Shown here: positions 19,206-20,351 of the stretch, one piece after another
Layout of the letters: each line of letters begins with the position of its first letter
Position numbering within the stretch: the stretch's first letter is position 1
From: Coptodactyla brooksi
Lineage: Eukaryota; Arthropoda; Insecta; Coleoptera; Scarabaeidae
Reading direction: 5' to 3'
Length of the DNA: 20,351 nucleotides
NCBI GenBank assembly: GCA_033557675.1
Contig: JAWQRM010000704.1
Span: 1 to 20,351 of the forward strand
Position numbers and translations under genes: made by a program
Notes under the pieces: generated by a model
The model's input: the letters and a program-made list of their open reading frames with translations, nothing else
Told to the model about the DNA's origin: nothing
Database searches by the model: none

Positions 19206-20351
19206 CAGTTGAGTCGCGATAACTCGAAATCGAAGGGACCGGCTAAATACCTTCGAGTTATCGGAAATCGCCTCCTCCTCCCTTCCCAAGCAAAACTTTC
19301 TTTATTAAAAATAGTGTAGGATCGATATACATCGATATAAAAATTATGTTTTATTGTGCAAAAAACATAATAACACTTTTAAAATACATGCATGCATATG
19401 TACAGCATCGCAGAAACTTTTGCTCTGTGTCTAAATCACTAAAATAAAGAACAGTAAACAAAAACATACTGTACAAAAAGTGTTGAGTTACATCTTTTTA
19501 AAAAAATTAGTTACTTGTTTTTGCTTCTTGCTTTGGCAACACCTTTTCTTTATTCTAAATTGTACATGGGTTTGATGTAATCCCATACAGACGCAATATC
19601 AAGCCTTTCTTGATTTTAGACAGTAACAACTTTGTCCTGTATGTTCTCTTGATGGTTGCAAGGACTCCCTGGTCAATAGGTTGTATGAGCGCAGTAACAT
19701 TTGGGGGCAAAAACTTTGCGAAAATTTGCCAGTCAGAAGATTTAAGTACACTTGTAGCTGGGTGTGAAGGCGCATTGTCAATTAACAAAACAGCCTTATT
19801 TGGTAAATTTTTTCAGTCAAGATGTTTACGTACTTGGGACACAAAAATCTCTTCAATCCATTCTTGAAAAATCTGCCTGTTCATCCAATTTTTTTTTGCT
19901 AAAATAATCAACTGGTAAATTTTGTGCTCTTGTCCCCTTAAATGACCTCGGTTTCTTAGATTTACCGATTACAAGAAGCCTAAGTTTGTGACTACCTGCA
20001 GCGTTGCTGCATGGCAAGATTGTAATTGTTTCCTTGCTACTTTTGTGACTTGATGCGTGATGTTCACTTTCAAATGCTAAAGTACGAGTGGGAAGACACT
20101 TCCAAAAAAGCTCTGATTCATCAGCGTTATAAATTTGTTCATATGACAGATCCTCAGACAACACAAACTCTTCAAAACCACGTTTAAAATCATCAGCTGC
20201 TTGTTGATCACCACTTAGCTTATCTCAGTGTAGACCAATCTCTCTAAGTTGTTTCCCCGATTCCGTAATCCAAACACATCTGTTTCCTTGAGGCGCCATT
20301 TTCTATTTTAGAAATCATTTCAAGTTTTTGTGCAATCGTTAACACAACCTT
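19206..20351 (-). mobile_element. pogo/Tigger-type DNA transposon, running off the right edge
   Basis: The left end CAGTTGAGTCGCGATAACTC is preceded by the TA target dinucleotide (19204-19205); pogo/Tigger elements start CAG and insert at TA. A subterminal palindrome follows: CGATAACTCGAA at 19217-19228 is the exact reverse complement of TTCGAGTTATCG at 19252-19263. The transposase reads leftwards from the right edge. The other terminal repeat lies outside the window, so the full length is unknown. Confidence 0.75.
19555..20351 (-). pseudogene. pogo/Tigger (jerky-like) transposase, deleted and frameshifted
   Basis: From the right edge, 20351 to about 20255 encodes the CENP-B-type helix-turn-helix start (VVLTIAQKLEMI, DYGIG). 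A stop follows, and then the text jumps to a pre-catalytic segment (KLSGDQQAADDF) near 20220, so roughly 100 codons of DNA-binding domain are missing. The DDE_1 core follows: first Asp in YNADES at about 20125, VIGKSKKPR near 19965, second Asp in LIDNAPSHP at about 19780, third in QPIDQGV near 19675. Frameshifts lie at about 19860 and 19610, and a stop at about 19816. It would cut and paste the element if intact; here it is dead. The start codon is beyond the window. Confidence 0.8.

Overview
The window looks like nuclear DNA of an insect. It is AT-rich, the genes have short GT-AG introns of about 50-65 bp, and it is crowded with eukaryotic transposon relics (Ty3/gypsy with env, Penelope-like, mariner, pogo/Tigger, a nested short retroposon). 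The two host genes resemble the beetle/insect 4-coumarate-CoA-ligase-like or luciferase-like acyl-CoA synthetases. A beetle is my best guess, but the sequence does not prove it.

Layout. (1) 1-1998 is non-coding and repeat-like; it is probably the first intron or 5' flank of gene 1. (2) 1999-3963 (+) holds exons 2-7 of acyl-CoA synthetase gene 1; its first exon is not visible. (3) 3964-5594 holds gene 1's 3' end, a decayed Penelope-like element with RT and GIY-YIG traces, and a decayed mariner transposase on the minus strand. (4) 5595-11861 is one old gypsy-like, env-bearing LTR retroelement (errantivirus-like). It has a 5' LTR, a tRNA-Ser-like primer-binding site, a 50-bp tandem repeat in the leader, broken gag, protease, RT, RNase H and integrase, an env remnant, a polypurine tract and a shortened 3' LTR. 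The two LTRs differ at about 10% of positions. A 376-bp retroposon with a (GAA)n tail is nested inside the integrase and is bounded by a 12-bp target-site duplication. (5) 12320-18485 (+) is gene 2, a complete seven-exon paralogue of gene 1 encoding 569 residues. Its introns 1 and 5 have been expanded by repeats: an inverted repeat, a 17-bp minisatellite, a 12-bp-arm hairpin, a pair of direct repeats and a tRNA-like SINE head. (6) 18486-19203 is 3' flank. (7) 19206 to the right edge is a broken pogo/Tigger-type transposon whose transposase is on the minus strand.

How it fits together. The two synthetase genes are head-to-tail, with intron positions and phases identical at all five shared internal introns, so they are tandem duplicates; the retroelement and other relics filled the space between them. 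Both should make adenylate-forming enzymes that activate a carboxylic acid with ATP and load it onto CoA. Gene 2 has a mitochondrial-type N-terminus, no peroxisomal SKL tail, and unusual substitutions in two ATP-binding motifs, so it may have diverged in function. I did not find a clearly undescribed biological system; the most useful leads are the motif changes in gene 2 and the structure of the env-bearing retroelement.
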